Source: Polaribacter sp. KT25b | Lineage (GTDB): Bacteria > Bacteroidota > Bacteroidia > Flavobacteriales > Flavobacteriaceae | Assembly: GCF_900105145.1 (NCBI RefSeq) | Contig: NZ_LT629752.1 | Coordinates: 1,522,001 to 1,586,000, forward strand | Direction: 5' to 3' | Length of the DNA stretch: 64,000 nt | Shown: positions 17,733 to 26,304 of the stretch, piece by piece | Layout: every line of letters starts with the position of its first letter | How positions within the stretch are numbered: the stretch's first letter is position 1 | Notes under the pieces: model-generated | What the model saw: only the letters and a program-made list of their open reading frames with translations | Databases searched by the model: none | Told to the model about the DNA's origin: nothing | Program-made: the position numbers and the translations under genes

Positions 17733-19373
17733 TTATTGCTTTTTAATAGAAGACCGTAAATTTTTTCCTTTTTTAAGTTTTTCTTTTAGAAAAGTTCTTT
17801 CATCAAGAATTGCTTTCGATTTTTTTAAGCTTTCTTTTTTAATAGGAGCTTTCTTTTCATCAGAATCAATAATAAAAATATCTTCCATTTTCTTGGGTTG
17901 CTCACTTTCTCGCCAAATAAAATCTTTTAGTTTTTTTACGTCTTCTGGCAACATTGATGGCGGATAGGTTTTGCCTTCCGTAGCTTTTAAGTATTTTATA
18001 GACGCTACAATTCCGTCTTCAAAAGTAAACTCAATATTGCTAGAAATTTCTTTTGTAATTGTTTCAATAATATCTGTTTCTTCATTTCTGTTATAATAAA
18101 CAGATTCGGCGTTTCCTTTTACTAACAGAGTTTTCAACTTGTTTTCTTCAAATTTACCAAACATATTTCTACCTTTAATCTGATTAAAATCGTCTACAGA
18201 TAAAGAATCTTTAGAAATTATAAAAGAATTATTAAATACTTTTAAAGAGTCTAGTTTTTCTGTATCTACATTAGATTTTAGATAAATAGTATCTCCAGTA
18301 ATTTGATTTTTATCAGACCAAATAACTGGATTTCTATACATTTTAGTAAGTCCAGTTTCTTGATTTGTATGAATAGAATCGCACTTACCTTGTAAATCTG
18401 ATTTAAATATTTTTACATTATGATACGTTCTAATAATACGTTTTTCTGGTTTACCTGTAACCAACAAAGTATCTCCATGAATAAACATAGAATCTTTTTC
18501 TATAATAGAAATTGCAACTGCTTTTTTAATGATAAAGAGAGAATCTTTTTGCTCAAAAATTTCTGCATAATTACCTTTTGTAATAAAATTTTGAACTGTA
18601 TCAATTACTTTAATGTTTTTGGTTGCAGAAGCAAAACCTTTTCTTTTATCATAATACAAACTATCTCCTTCTACAGTTCTTTCTTTTAGGTATAATTTTG
18701 CGTTTTTTACAAAGTGAGAAATATCTGTTTTTGTATCATAAAATCCTTTTTCGCTATAAATTTTATTCTGATTTTTGGTATTTGTTATAGTTGATGGTCC
18801 CCATAAATATGTATAACCACTTTCTGTATAATAATCTAAATGATCTGATTCTAAAAAGTGCTCAGGATTTTCAATGGTAACCCTTGTTGTTGCAATAAAT
18901 TTTTTGTTTTCTAAATAGTAATTTCCTCTTTTACTTTTTAATGTATTTGTAGTATCTTTTATAGTTGCAAAACTTTGGTAATACAGTTTCTGATTTATTC
19001 TGTCAAAGTGAAGAGTATCAGTAGTTAAAGTCATTGTTGGGTCTTTTAAAACTACATTTCCCCAAGAAAGTGCTTGTTTAGAATTTGCATCATAATCTGC
19101 ATAATCGCTAGTTTGTGTAATTGTATCTCCTTGTTTTATAAAAACGTTTCCAATTGCTTTAAAAAAGTTTTCTTTTTTATAATACAATGCTTTTTGGCAA
19201 GTTAAATCGATGCCTTCATGGTTCATTTTTACATTACCAATAAGGATACTTGCTCCTGGAAATTTTTCTTCGTCAGCTTCTTGAATTTCTGCTTTATAAA
19301 CAATTTTTCTTTTCTCTTGAGAATAAGAAATTGAAGTAATAATTAATAGTAGTAAGAAAAAGAATCTTTTCAA
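17733..19373 (-). CDS. OstA-like/LptA-related periplasmic protein
   Basis: A 546-aa protein with a signal peptide (LLLIITSISYSQ). The body is a series of short beta-repeats with alternating D/T/Y-rich strands, such as GNVFIKQGDTITQTSDYADY, GNYYLENKKFI and SDHLDYYTESGYTYLWGP, typical of the OstA/LptA beta-jellyroll that carries lipopolysaccharide across the periplasm. The C-terminal 70 residues are Lys-rich and low in complexity. It is longer than Escherichia coli LptA (about 185 aa) and typical of the Bacteroidota OstA-like group. It is the first gene of a two-gene operon with the aminotransferase. Exact transport role is inferred from family only. Confidence 0.83.
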   Translation of the reverse strand: MKRFFFLLLLIITSISYSQEKRKIVYKAEIQEADEEKFPGASILIGNVKMNHEGIDLTCQKALYYKKENFFKAIGNVFIKQGDTITQTSDYADYDANSKQALSWGNVVLKDPTMTLTTDTLHFDRINQKLYYQSFATIKDTTNTLKSKRGNYYLENKKFIATTRVTIENPEHFLESDHLDYYTESGYTYLWGPSTITNTKNQNKIYSEKGFYDTKTDISHFVKNAKLYLKERTVEGDSLYYDKRKGFASATKNIKVIDTVQNFITKGNYAEIFEQKDSLFIIKKAVAISIIEKDSMFIHGDTLLVTGKPEKRIIRTYHNVKIFKSDLQGKCDSIHTNQETGLTKMYRNPVIWSDKNQITGDTIYLKSNVDTEKLDSLKVFNNSFIISKDSLSVDDFNQIKGRNMFGKFEENKLKTLLVKGNAESVYYNRNEETDIIETITKEISSNIEFTFEDGIVASIKYLKATEGKTYPPSMLPEDVKKLKDFIWRESEQPKKMEDIFIIDSDEKKAPIKKESLKKSKAILDERTFLKEKLKKGKNLRSSIKKQ

Positions 19374-19449
19374 GATATTAGTTTTTCCGCAAAAATAATG
19401 AAAAGAATATTGTTGATTACTAAAGAAAAGTGAAAGTTAAAGTAATTTA

Positions 19450-20172
19450 TTATTTAACAACTTCTAAAACCAATTTTTTTGCTTTAGGAAATAATATATT
19501 ATTTTCTAAATGCACATGATTTTTTAGGTTGTCTTCAAATTCTTGAAGTTTTTTATATAACTCTTTATAGGCTAAACTAGCATCTTCTGGTATTTTATAT
19601 TTGTTAGATAATTTTGATATTTTTTTTAAAATATCGCCTGCTTTATCATGATATTCTTCCATCATTTTAATAGGATGGTTTAAAGAATTAAAGTTTGATA
19701 AACTAATAGTAGAATGTTCTTTGTTTGCTTTAAAAAGTCTTTTAATAAATGGAAAAACAATAGTTTCTTCTTTTTCCATGTGTATTATTAATTCGTTAGA
19801 AAACTTTATAATAAGCTTATTAATTTCTGATAATTCTGTATAATCTTTACCTTGATTTTTTACAGCTTTTTCTCCATATTTTTTTAAGATAGGAATGTTC
19901 ATTTTTACATATCTATGATGAATATGAATAATAAAAATCATTAAAAAATCTAATCCCCATTTATTAAAATCATTTAAAAAATTAGTTTTAATATCTAAAT
20001 CATTTAATTCGTTTTCTAACTGTTTATAATTAACATCATTTTTAATACACGCTTCTTCAATAGATATTTTTCCATCAAAACAAAAATCAATGCCATATTT
20101 TTTAAAAATGTTTGCGGTATGGATGTTATTTACTACAAAACCTGCAACAGTATTGTTCTTTATGTTTTCCAT
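19450..20172 (-). CDS. RIC/ScdA-like di-iron protein paralogue lacking the N-terminal cysteine pair
   Basis: A 240-aa member of the family that repairs iron-sulfur clusters damaged by nitric oxide. It is full length: DUF542-type N-terminal domain (TANIFKKYGIDFCFDGKIS) and hemerythrin-like domain with His/Glu sites in IHIHHRY, IHMEKEE, EEYHDKAGD and HVHLENNILFPKA. The second copy at 26305 has the usual DFCCGGG; here it reads DFCFDGK, so one Cys and two Gly are lost. The iron ligands look intact, so it may be a specialised or regulatory form rather than a dead gene. An ATGA-N6-TCAT box at 20224-20237 precedes it with good promoter spacing. Confidence 0.88.
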   Translation of the reverse strand: MENIKNNTVAGFVVNNIHTANIFKKYGIDFCFDGKISIEEACIKNDVNYKQLENELNDLDIKTNFLNDFNKWGLDFLMIFIIHIHHRYVKMNIPILKKYGEKAVKNQGKDYTELSEINKLIIKFSNELIIHMEKEETIVFPFIKRLFKANKEHSTISLSNFNSLNHPIKMMEEYHDKAGDILKKISKLSNKYKIPEDASLAYKELYKKLQEFEDNLKNHVHLENNILFPKAKKLVLEVVK

Positions 20173-20223
20173 CTCACTTTATTTTAACATCAACAAATTT
20201 CAAAAATTATATTTCTAAATAAA

Positions 20224-20237
20224 ATGATAAAGGTCAT
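20224..20237. promoter_or_regulatory. CRP/FNR-type operator, copy 1 (RIC paralogue/decarboxylase intergenic)
   Basis: ATGATAAAGGTCAT: a perfect ATGA-N6-TCAT inverted repeat between the divergent genes at 20172 (minus) and 20327 (plus). On the minus strand GAAATTTG at 20201-20194 (one mismatch to TAnnTTTG) lies at exactly the same offset as in the nirK copy, so the RIC paralogue is the likely activated gene. The CRP/FNR assignment rests on spacing and symmetry. Confidence 0.65.
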
Positions 20238-20326
20238 AAACTTTATTTCAAAAAATATATTTAAATAATACGTTTTTATCACCAAAAGGTTAATAACATC
20301 TTGTAATTTTGTAAAAAATTAAAATA

Positions 20327-21763
20327 ATGAAACCTTTTTTTGATTTATCAGTAGAAGAAATGAAATCTTACGGTTATAATATTGTTGATATAATTGTAAC
20401 TCATTTTGAAAACATAGAAAGTAAAAAGCCTGTTACTAAAGCGTCTAGAAAAGAAATGGATACCATTTTTTTACAAGAAGCGCCAGAAAAAGGAATGCCA
20501 GCAGATGAAGTTTTAAACTTTGTAATGGAAAATGTAATACCAAATAGTAATATTTCTAGTCATCCAAAAGCGTTTTCTTTTGTGCCAGGACCAAGTAATT
20601 TTATTAGTGCAATGTCAGATTCATTAGCAACGGGATTTAATATTTTTTCTGGTGGATGGATTGTTTCTCCTTCGGCAGCAGAATTAGAAATTGTTACTTT
20701 AAATTGGTTGTTAAAAATGTTTAATTTTCCAGTTACAAAAGGTGGCGGAATTTTTACAAGTGGCGGTTCTATGGCTAATTTAACAGCTTTAGTTACTGCA
20801 AGAAGAATTAAATGTGGCGACGATTTTTCTGATGCAATTATTTATTTATCAGATCAAGCACATTCATCAAACATAAAAGCAATTAGAGTTTTAGGCTTTA
20901 AAAAAGAGCAAATAAGAATTATTCCTACAGATTTAGAATTTAAGTTAAGTATTAATAAACTTAAAAATGAAATTGCAAAAGACAGATTAAAAGGTAAAAA
21001 ACCATTTTGTATTATTGCTTCTGCAGGAACCACTAATACAGGAACTGTTGATCCTCTAGATGTGTTGGCAGATATTTGCGAAAAAGAAGATTTATGGTTT
21101 CATATTGATGGTGCTTATGGTGGAGCTGCAATTTTATCAGAAAAAGGAAGTAAAGTTTTACAAGGAATAGAACGTGCAGATTCTTTAACTGTAGATCCTC
21201 ATAAATGGTTTTTTCAGCCTTATGAAATTGGTTGTTTATTGGTAAAAGACGCTTCTTGGTTAAGCAATACTTTTAGCGAAAAACCAGAATATTTAAGAGA
21301 TATAGAAGGTAATGAATCGGAAATTAATTTTTATGATTATGGTATTCAATTAACAAGAAGATTTAGGGCTTTAAAATTTTATATGTCTATAAAAACCTAT
21401 GGTTTAGAAACATTTAAAGAAGCCATTTCTTATAATATTGATTTAGCAGAAAAAACCGAAGATATTTTAAGACAAAGTAAAAACTGGGAAGTAGTTTCTC
21501 CTGCAACTTTAGCTATTATTAATTTTAGATACAATCCTTTAGATTTAAATTTATATGATAAAAAATTAGACAAATTAAATCAAGAAATTTCTTCTAGAGT
21601 AGTTGCATCAAAAGAAGCATTTTTGGTAACTACCATTTTACAAAATCAAATTGTAATAAGAATGTGTTTAATTAACCCTAATACTACTTTAGATCATATT
21701 AAAGATACACTAGATCAGTGTGATCAATTTGCTAATGAAGTTCTTGCTGAGTGGAAAAAATAG
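20327..21763 (+). CDS. Group II pyridoxal-phosphate amino-acid decarboxylase
   Basis: A 478-aa decarboxylase of the aromatic-amino-acid/glutamate type. Sites: ISSHPKAFSFVPGPSN (substrate-pocket loop), SPSAAELEIVTLNWL, GGGIFTSGGSMANLTAL (phosphate binding), IASAGTTNTGTVDPL, FHIDGAYGGAA (Asp on the ring nitrogen) and Lys in TVDPHKWFFQPYE. The amino acid used (aromatic, glutamate or diaminobutyrate-like) cannot be fixed. The ATG is preceded closely by TAATTTTG (20303-20310), a promoter-like element giving a short leader. The gene is divergent from the RIC paralogue across the operator. Its last 32 bases overlap the end of the convergent membrane-protein gene. Confidence 0.88.
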   Translation: MKPFFDLSVEEMKSYGYNIVDIIVTHFENIESKKPVTKASRKEMDTIFLQEAPEKGMPADEVLNFVMENVIPNSNISSHPKAFSFVPGPSNFISAMSDSLATGFNIFSGGWIVSPSAAELEIVTLNWLLKMFNFPVTKGGGIFTSGGSMANLTALVTARRIKCGDDFSDAIIYLSDQAHSSNIKAIRVLGFKKEQIRIIPTDLEFKLSINKLKNEIAKDRLKGKKPFCIIASAGTTNTGTVDPLDVLADICEKEDLWFHIDGAYGGAAILSEKGSKVLQGIERADSLTVDPHKWFFQPYEIGCLLVKDASWLSNTFSEKPEYLRDIEGNESEINFYDYGIQLTRRFRALKFYMSIKTYGLETFKEAISYNIDLAEKTEDILRQSKNWEVVSPATLAIINFRYNPLDLNLYDKKLDKLNQEISSRVVASKEAFLVTTILQNQIVIRMCLINPNTTLDHIKDTLDQCDQFANEVLAEWKK

Positions 21764-22952
21764 TTTTCATGTTTTGAATACATATTCCTAAAATAGCAAC
21801 TGGAATTAAAGCACTTACAGACACTAAAATTGTATAATAATTATTGATGATAGAGAATTGTTGCCAATTGCAAAATCCTTTGTAAAAAATAAGAATTTCT
21901 GATAAAATAAATCCTGTAAGATACATCCGTAGCCAAAATTTTGAGAGTTTTAGTAAGCCAAATTCTTTAAAAAAAACGAACAAACTTAAACTTACAATTC
22001 CTAAAAAAGTAAGGTGTAAATAACCAATTACAAAGTCGATAATTTGTGATACCAATTCAGCAAAAAACGGAATAGAAGTTAATAATTGTAACACAATTTT
22101 AAAGACAAAAAGTATATAAATAAATTGTAATAATCGATATATAAAAGGATTTATTCTTTTTGATAAATCAGCCTTTAAATTATTTATAATCTGTTGAAGT
22201 TTTATTAATGCAATCAATTGTAAAACAGCGCCTAAGAATGCTAAAATATAAATGAATATCGAAGGTTTTATCCAAAGAAAAGATAAGAATAAAGTAAAGC
22301 AACAGCTTAAAATCATCAACTTATAAAATAAAGAAAATGCTTTTTTGTTGATAGAAATCTCATGCTTTTCTAAAAAGAAAATAAACAATCCTAAAAGACA
22401 AAAAATTAACCATCCATTATATTGAAAATGTAAATAGAAGTAGATAGCATTTTTATATAGATGAGTCGTATTGCCAAGTGTATTCATAATAATTCCCAAA
22501 GCCCAAGGCCCAATACTAGAAATCACTAAAAATAGGAGGGAAACATTTACAAATTTATAAGAAAAAGTATTTTTTACAAAAGTAGTATGCTTTCTAAAAA
22601 AAGCATAAAACCAATATGTACAAATTAAAAAAAGTGTAGAAAAAATGATAGAATAGAGTGCATATCCAGTTATAGGGAAACTTAACAACATTCCTAAAAT
22701 GGTAATTTGTGTAGCTAAAAATAAAATCAAGTATTTTTTACGAGCTTCTTTTTGTATAAATAAATGAAAAATTAAAGTAGTTAAAGCGATATAAACCCAA
22801 CCTAAAAGCGCAATATGCGAATGTGTATGAACTATATATTTATAGGTTGCCTCAACATTTGTAACAGGAAATAATCTTAGTAAAATACCTAAAGATGCAG
22901 CTATTAAAAAATAGAAGAGACTTATAAAACTATATATTTTATTTTTTATCAA
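21732..22952 (-). CDS. Polytopic membrane protein, possibly related to heme-copper oxidase subunit I/NnrS
   Basis: A 406-aa protein with about 12 hydrophobic segments. Histidines fall inside or at the edge of segments in a pattern reminiscent of heme-copper oxidase subunit I or NnrS-like proteins: HTHSHIALLGWVY (segment 2), YLHFQYNGWLIF (middle) and GYLHLTFLGIVS (late). I do not recognise a firm family and no complete copper-site signature is seen, so heme binding is only suggested. The gene lies next to nirK, divergently. A TATATTTG element (23205-23198, minus) near the shared operator could drive it, with a leader of about 240 bases. A role in nitrogen-oxide respiration or NO handling is inference from place. 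Confidence 0.6.
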   Translation of the reverse strand: MIKNKIYSFISLFYFLIAASLGILLRLFPVTNVEATYKYIVHTHSHIALLGWVYIALTTLIFHLFIQKEARKKYLILFLATQITILGMLLSFPITGYALYSIIFSTLFLICTYWFYAFFRKHTTFVKNTFSYKFVNVSLLFLVISSIGPWALGIIMNTLGNTTHLYKNAIYFYLHFQYNGWLIFCLLGLFIFFLEKHEISINKKAFSLFYKLMILSCCFTLFLSFLWIKPSIFIYILAFLGAVLQLIALIKLQQIINNLKADLSKRINPFIYRLLQFIYILFVFKIVLQLLTSIPFFAELVSQIIDFVIGYLHLTFLGIVSLSLFVFFKEFGLLKLSKFWLRMYLTGFILSEILIFYKGFCNWQQFSIINNYYTILVSVSALIPVAILGICIQNMKTIFSTQQELH

Positions 22953-23284
22953 AATTTTTATGATGCTATTTGAAATAGATTAATATTGTTTTCTTTTCAA
23001 TTTTTTAAAAGTTTATTTTCTTCTGATAAAAAACAACCTGAGGATTTTTTTGACTAAATTATTCTTTTTATTGTTAATTCTTACAGAGTTATATACTAAA
23101 AATGTATCAAAATATTTAAATCTTATTTCCTCTTTTCCCTTCCAATACTGTATTTATAAGATTTAAACTTACTTTTTTCAGCATAAATTATACTTTACAA
23201 ATATAAAAAGATAAAAATATCCTTTTATATGATATTCGTCATGTTTTAAACTCAAAAACAATAATAAATTTGTCACAATAAAAG
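22953..23284. other. Divergent regulatory region between the membrane protein and nirK
   Basis: About 330 bases with no gene. It contains the ATGA-N6-TCAT operator (23229-23242), TAAATTTG at 23265-23272 pointing to nirK and TATATTTG on the minus strand at 23205-23198 pointing to the membrane protein. Confidence 0.55.
23229..23242 (+). promoter_or_regulatory. CRP/FNR-type operator, copy 2 (nirK promoter)
   Basis: ATGATATTCGTCAT, a perfect ATGA-N6-TCAT repeat. TAAATTTG at 23265-23272 fits the flavobacterial -7 element, which places transcription start near 23277 and the operator centre near -41.5, the standard class II activation position for CRP/FNR proteins. Confidence 0.7.
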
Positions 23285-23332
23285 ATGAAAAAGTCTTTTT
23301 TTATTAAGCTTTTAACTAAAAACAAATTAACA

Positions 23333-24787
23333 ATGAAATTATTAAAAACAATATGTGTATTATGTGTTGCTAGCATACTATTTTATAGTTGTAAAAAGGA
23401 TGAAAAAAAAGAAATAGCAATTAAAGATAGTGCAACCATTTATATTAAAGGAACCATGGAAGCAGAATTAACTTCACCTCCTTTTGTACCAGCACCTGTG
23501 GGAGATAGAACAGCTAAAAAGTTACTAGTAAAAATGGAAATTCTTGAAAAAGAAGGAGAGATGACAGATGGTGTTAAATATGTTTATTGGACTTTTGGAG
23601 GTTCTGTTCCTGGTAGTTTTATTAGAACAAGAGTTGGTGATGAAGTAGAATTCACATTGTCTAATCATCCAGATAATAAATTGCCTCATAATATAGATAT
23701 GCATGCTGTTACGGGTCCTGGTGGTGGTGCAGAATCTTCTTTTGTGGCGCCAGGTCATGAAAAAACCTTCTCTTTTAAAGCTTTAAACCCAGGTTTATAT
23801 GTGTACCATTGTGCAACAGCGCCAGTTGGAATGCATATTGCAAACGGAATGTATGGTTTAATTTTAGTTGAACCAGCAGGAGGTTTACCTAAAGTAGATA
23901 AAGAATACTACATAATGCAAGGAGATTTTTATACAAAAGGAGCTACTGATGAAAAAGGATTGCAAGCTTTTGATATGACAAAAGCAATAAAAGAAGATGC
24001 AGATTATGTTGTTTTTAATGGTAAAGTTGGTGCTTTAACTGGCGACAATGCAATTACTGCAAATGTGGGCGAAACTGTTCGTTTATTTGTTGGTAATGGT
24101 GGTCCTAACTTAACGTCTTCTTTTCATGTTATTGGAGAAATTTTTGATAAAGTTCATGTAGAAGGAGGAGATTTAATTAATGAAAATGTACAAACAACTT
24201 CAATTCCTTCTGGTGGCGCTGCAATTGTAGAATTTAAAGTAGAAGTTCCTGGAACTTTTATTATTGTAGATCACGCAATTTTTAGAGCATTTAATAAAGG
24301 TGCTTTAGGAATGTTAAAAGTTTCTGGAGAAGAAAATAAAAAATTATATTCTGGTGTAAAACAAGAAGGAATTTATCATCCAGAAGGAGGTACAATTCAA
24401 ACAATGCCAGAAAATGATCAAAAAGAAGTTGTTGTAAACACTAAAGAGAAACCTTTAGCACAAAAAATAGCTGACGGTAAACAATTATATATGACTACTT
24501 GTTTTGCTTGTCATCAAGCAGAAGGACAAGGAATTCCGAATGCATTTCCTCCTTTAGCGAAATCAGATTATTTAAATGCGGATGTAAAAAGAGCTGTTGG
24601 TATTGTTTTAAACGGAAAAACAGGAGAAATTACAGTAAATGGAAATAAATATAACAGCGTTATGACCAAGCAAACTTTATCTGAAGAAGAAGTTGCAGAT
24701 GTATTAACGTATGTTTATAATTCTTGGGGAAACAACAAAACAAATGTTAGTATAAGTACTGTTAAAGAAGTTAAAAACGGTAAGTAA
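23333..24787 (+). CDS. nirK: Copper nitrite reductase with fused C-terminal cytochrome c
   Basis: Reduces nitrite to nitric oxide in the periplasm. I choose ATG 23333 (MKLLKTICVLCV, lipobox LFYSC); the upstream in-frame ATG at 23285 would leave almost no leader after the predicted start near 23277. Two cupredoxin domains carry the copper ligands: NIDMHAVTG (catalytic Asp and type 2 His), YVYHCATAPVGMHIANGM (type 1 His/Cys/Met and type 2 His), SSFHVIGEIFDKVH (active-site His) and IVDHAIFRAF (type 2 His). A class I cytochrome c domain follows: heme motif CFACH in TTCFACHQAEGQGIPNAFPP and Met ligand in YNSVMTKQ. First gene of a four-gene operon with the NirV-like, SCO and RIC genes (gaps 18, 13 and 1 bp). 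Confidence 0.95.
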   Translation: MKLLKTICVLCVASILFYSCKKDEKKEIAIKDSATIYIKGTMEAELTSPPFVPAPVGDRTAKKLLVKMEILEKEGEMTDGVKYVYWTFGGSVPGSFIRTRVGDEVEFTLSNHPDNKLPHNIDMHAVTGPGGGAESSFVAPGHEKTFSFKALNPGLYVYHCATAPVGMHIANGMYGLILVEPAGGLPKVDKEYYIMQGDFYTKGATDEKGLQAFDMTKAIKEDADYVVFNGKVGALTGDNAITANVGETVRLFVGNGGPNLTSSFHVIGEIFDKVHVEGGDLINENVQTTSIPSGGAAIVEFKVEVPGTFIIVDHAIFRAFNKGALGMLKVSGEENKKLYSGVKQEGIYHPEGGTIQTMPENDQKEVVVNTKEKPLAQKIADGKQLYMTTCFACHQAEGQGIPNAFPPLAKSDYLNADVKRAVGIVLNGKTGEITVNGNKYNSVMTKQTLSEEEVADVLTYVYNSWGNNKTNVSISTVKEVKNGK

Positions 24788-24805
24788 ACACTAAAATTTA
24801 AAAAG

Positions 24806-25570
24806 ATGAAAACTATTTTAAGATTGATAATTTGTATACTATTTTTTTATTCAACTAATGCAAGTTGTCAATCTAAAATGGTTAAAATTAAAGGAGGAAA
24901 ATACATTCCTTTATACGGTAGAGATTCTATGAAAGTGTCTATAAATGATTTTTCTATGGATGTATTTCCTGTTACAAATAAAGAATATTTAGCGTTTGTA
25001 AAGAAAAATCCAAAATGGCAAAAATCAAAAACCATAAAATTATTTGCTGATGAAAGCTATTTACGTGATTGGAAATCTGATACTTTACTAAATGTAAATC
25101 AAAAATTGAATTCACCAATTACAAATATTTCATGGTTTGCGGCAAAAGATTATTGTGAATGTATGGGCAAAAGATTGCCAACTGTTGATGAATGGGAATA
25201 TGTTGCAATGGCAGATAAAAAAATGCCAGATGCAAGAAAACTAAAAACCTATAACGAATTTATTCTAGGTTGGTATGAAAAACCAAAAAGCTTTAATCAA
25301 ACAATAGGTTCTACATTTAAAAATTATTGGAATGTTTATGACTTGCACGGTTTGGTTTGGGAATGGACTTCAGATTTTAATTCGGTTTTAATTTCTGGTG
25401 AATCTAGAAAAGATGTAGATGCTGATGCAAATTTATTCTGCGGAAGTGCAGCAATTAATGCCACAGATTTAATGAATTATGCAGCCTTTATGCGTTATGC
25501 AATTAGAGGAAGTTTAAAAGCAAAATACACTATGAAAAACCTTGGGTTTAGATGTGTAAAGGATAATTAA
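24806..25570 (+). CDS. nirV: NirV-type protein of the formylglycine-generating-enzyme (SUMF1) fold
   Basis: A 254-aa exported protein (signal ending NASCQ; Cys suggests either lipoprotein or Sec cleavage). The SUMF1/FGE-sulfatase fold is seen in MDVFPVTNKEYLAFVK, ISWFAAKDYCECMGKRLPT, DEWEYVAM, YDLHGLVWEWTSDF and the C-terminal RGSLKAKY...LGFRCVKD. NirV proteins of this fold are encoded directly after nirK in several denitrifiers and are proposed accessory factors; their chemistry is not settled. The catalytic cysteine pair of true FGE is not obviously conserved. The symbol rests on position plus fold. Confidence 0.8.
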   Translation: MKTILRLIICILFFYSTNASCQSKMVKIKGGKYIPLYGRDSMKVSINDFSMDVFPVTNKEYLAFVKKNPKWQKSKTIKLFADESYLRDWKSDTLLNVNQKLNSPITNISWFAAKDYCECMGKRLPTVDEWEYVAMADKKMPDARKLKTYNEFILGWYEKPKSFNQTIGSTFKNYWNVYDLHGLVWEWTSDFNSVLISGESRKDVDADANLFCGSAAINATDLMNYAAFMRYAIRGSLKAKYTMKNLGFRCVKDN

Positions 25571-25583
25571 AAAAGAAAGAAAA

Positions 25584-26303
25584 ATGAAATTAATTAAATA
25601 TCTATTATTACTAACTGTAACAACTACTTTATTAAGTTCTTGCAATAAATCTACAGCTAAAGAAACAGAAATGAGTACAGTTTCTTATCAATGCCCAATG
25701 AAATGTGAAGGCGATAAAGTTTATGTAGAAAAAGGCTCTTGTCCTGTTTGCAAAATGGATTTAAGACTCGTTTCTAAATCAACAAAAGTTAAAAGTGATA
25801 AAATTTCTGATGAATCTATTTTTAACTTAACATCAAAATGGAATACAGAAGAAGGTAAAACAATCACTTTAAAAGATTTAAAAGGTAAAACCTTAGTTGT
25901 GGTAATGATTTATACAACTTGTAAAGCTGCTTGTCCAAGATTAGCAGCAGATATGAGAAATATTGAAGCTAAAATTTCTGAAGATTATAAAAATGATGTG
26001 AACTATATTTTAGTAAGTATAGATCCTAAAACGGATACTCCAGAAAAATTGAAAAAGTTTGCCATCGAAAATTATATGGATGAAGATCAATGGACTTTTT
26101 TACAAGGAACAGAAAGTGGCGTTAGAGAATTTGCAAATGTTTTAGCTGTTAAATACAAAGAAATATCACCTATAGATTTTTCGCACTCAAATATTATAAG
26201 TGTTTTTAATCCACAGGGAGAAATAGTGCATCAGCAAGAAGGTTTAGGTGTTGATAATAAAGAAACAATTACAAAAATTATAGAAACAATTAATAAAGAT
26301 TAA
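25584..26303 (+). CDS. SCO1/SenC copper chaperone fused to a heavy-metal-binding domain
   Basis: A 239-aa lipoprotein (lipobox LLSSC). Residues ~32-62 are a small metal-binding domain, YQCPMKCEGD then KGSCPVCKMDL, like the domain found in CusB and copper P-type ATPases. Residues ~85-235 are a SCO thioredoxin fold with the copper-binding CxxxC in TTCKAACPRL and the distal His in DFSHSNII. SCO proteins load copper onto cytochrome oxidase; in a nirK operon the likely client is NirK. It is 13 bp after nirV and 1 bp before ric. Confidence 0.9.
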   Translation: MKLIKYLLLLTVTTTLLSSCNKSTAKETEMSTVSYQCPMKCEGDKVYVEKGSCPVCKMDLRLVSKSTKVKSDKISDESIFNLTSKWNTEEGKTITLKDLKGKTLVVVMIYTTCKAACPRLAADMRNIEAKISEDYKNDVNYILVSIDPKTDTPEKLKKFAIENYMDEDQWTFLQGTESGVREFANVLAVKYKEISPIDFSHSNIISVFNPQGEIVHQQEGLGVDNKETITKIIETINKD

Positions 26304-26304
26304 A

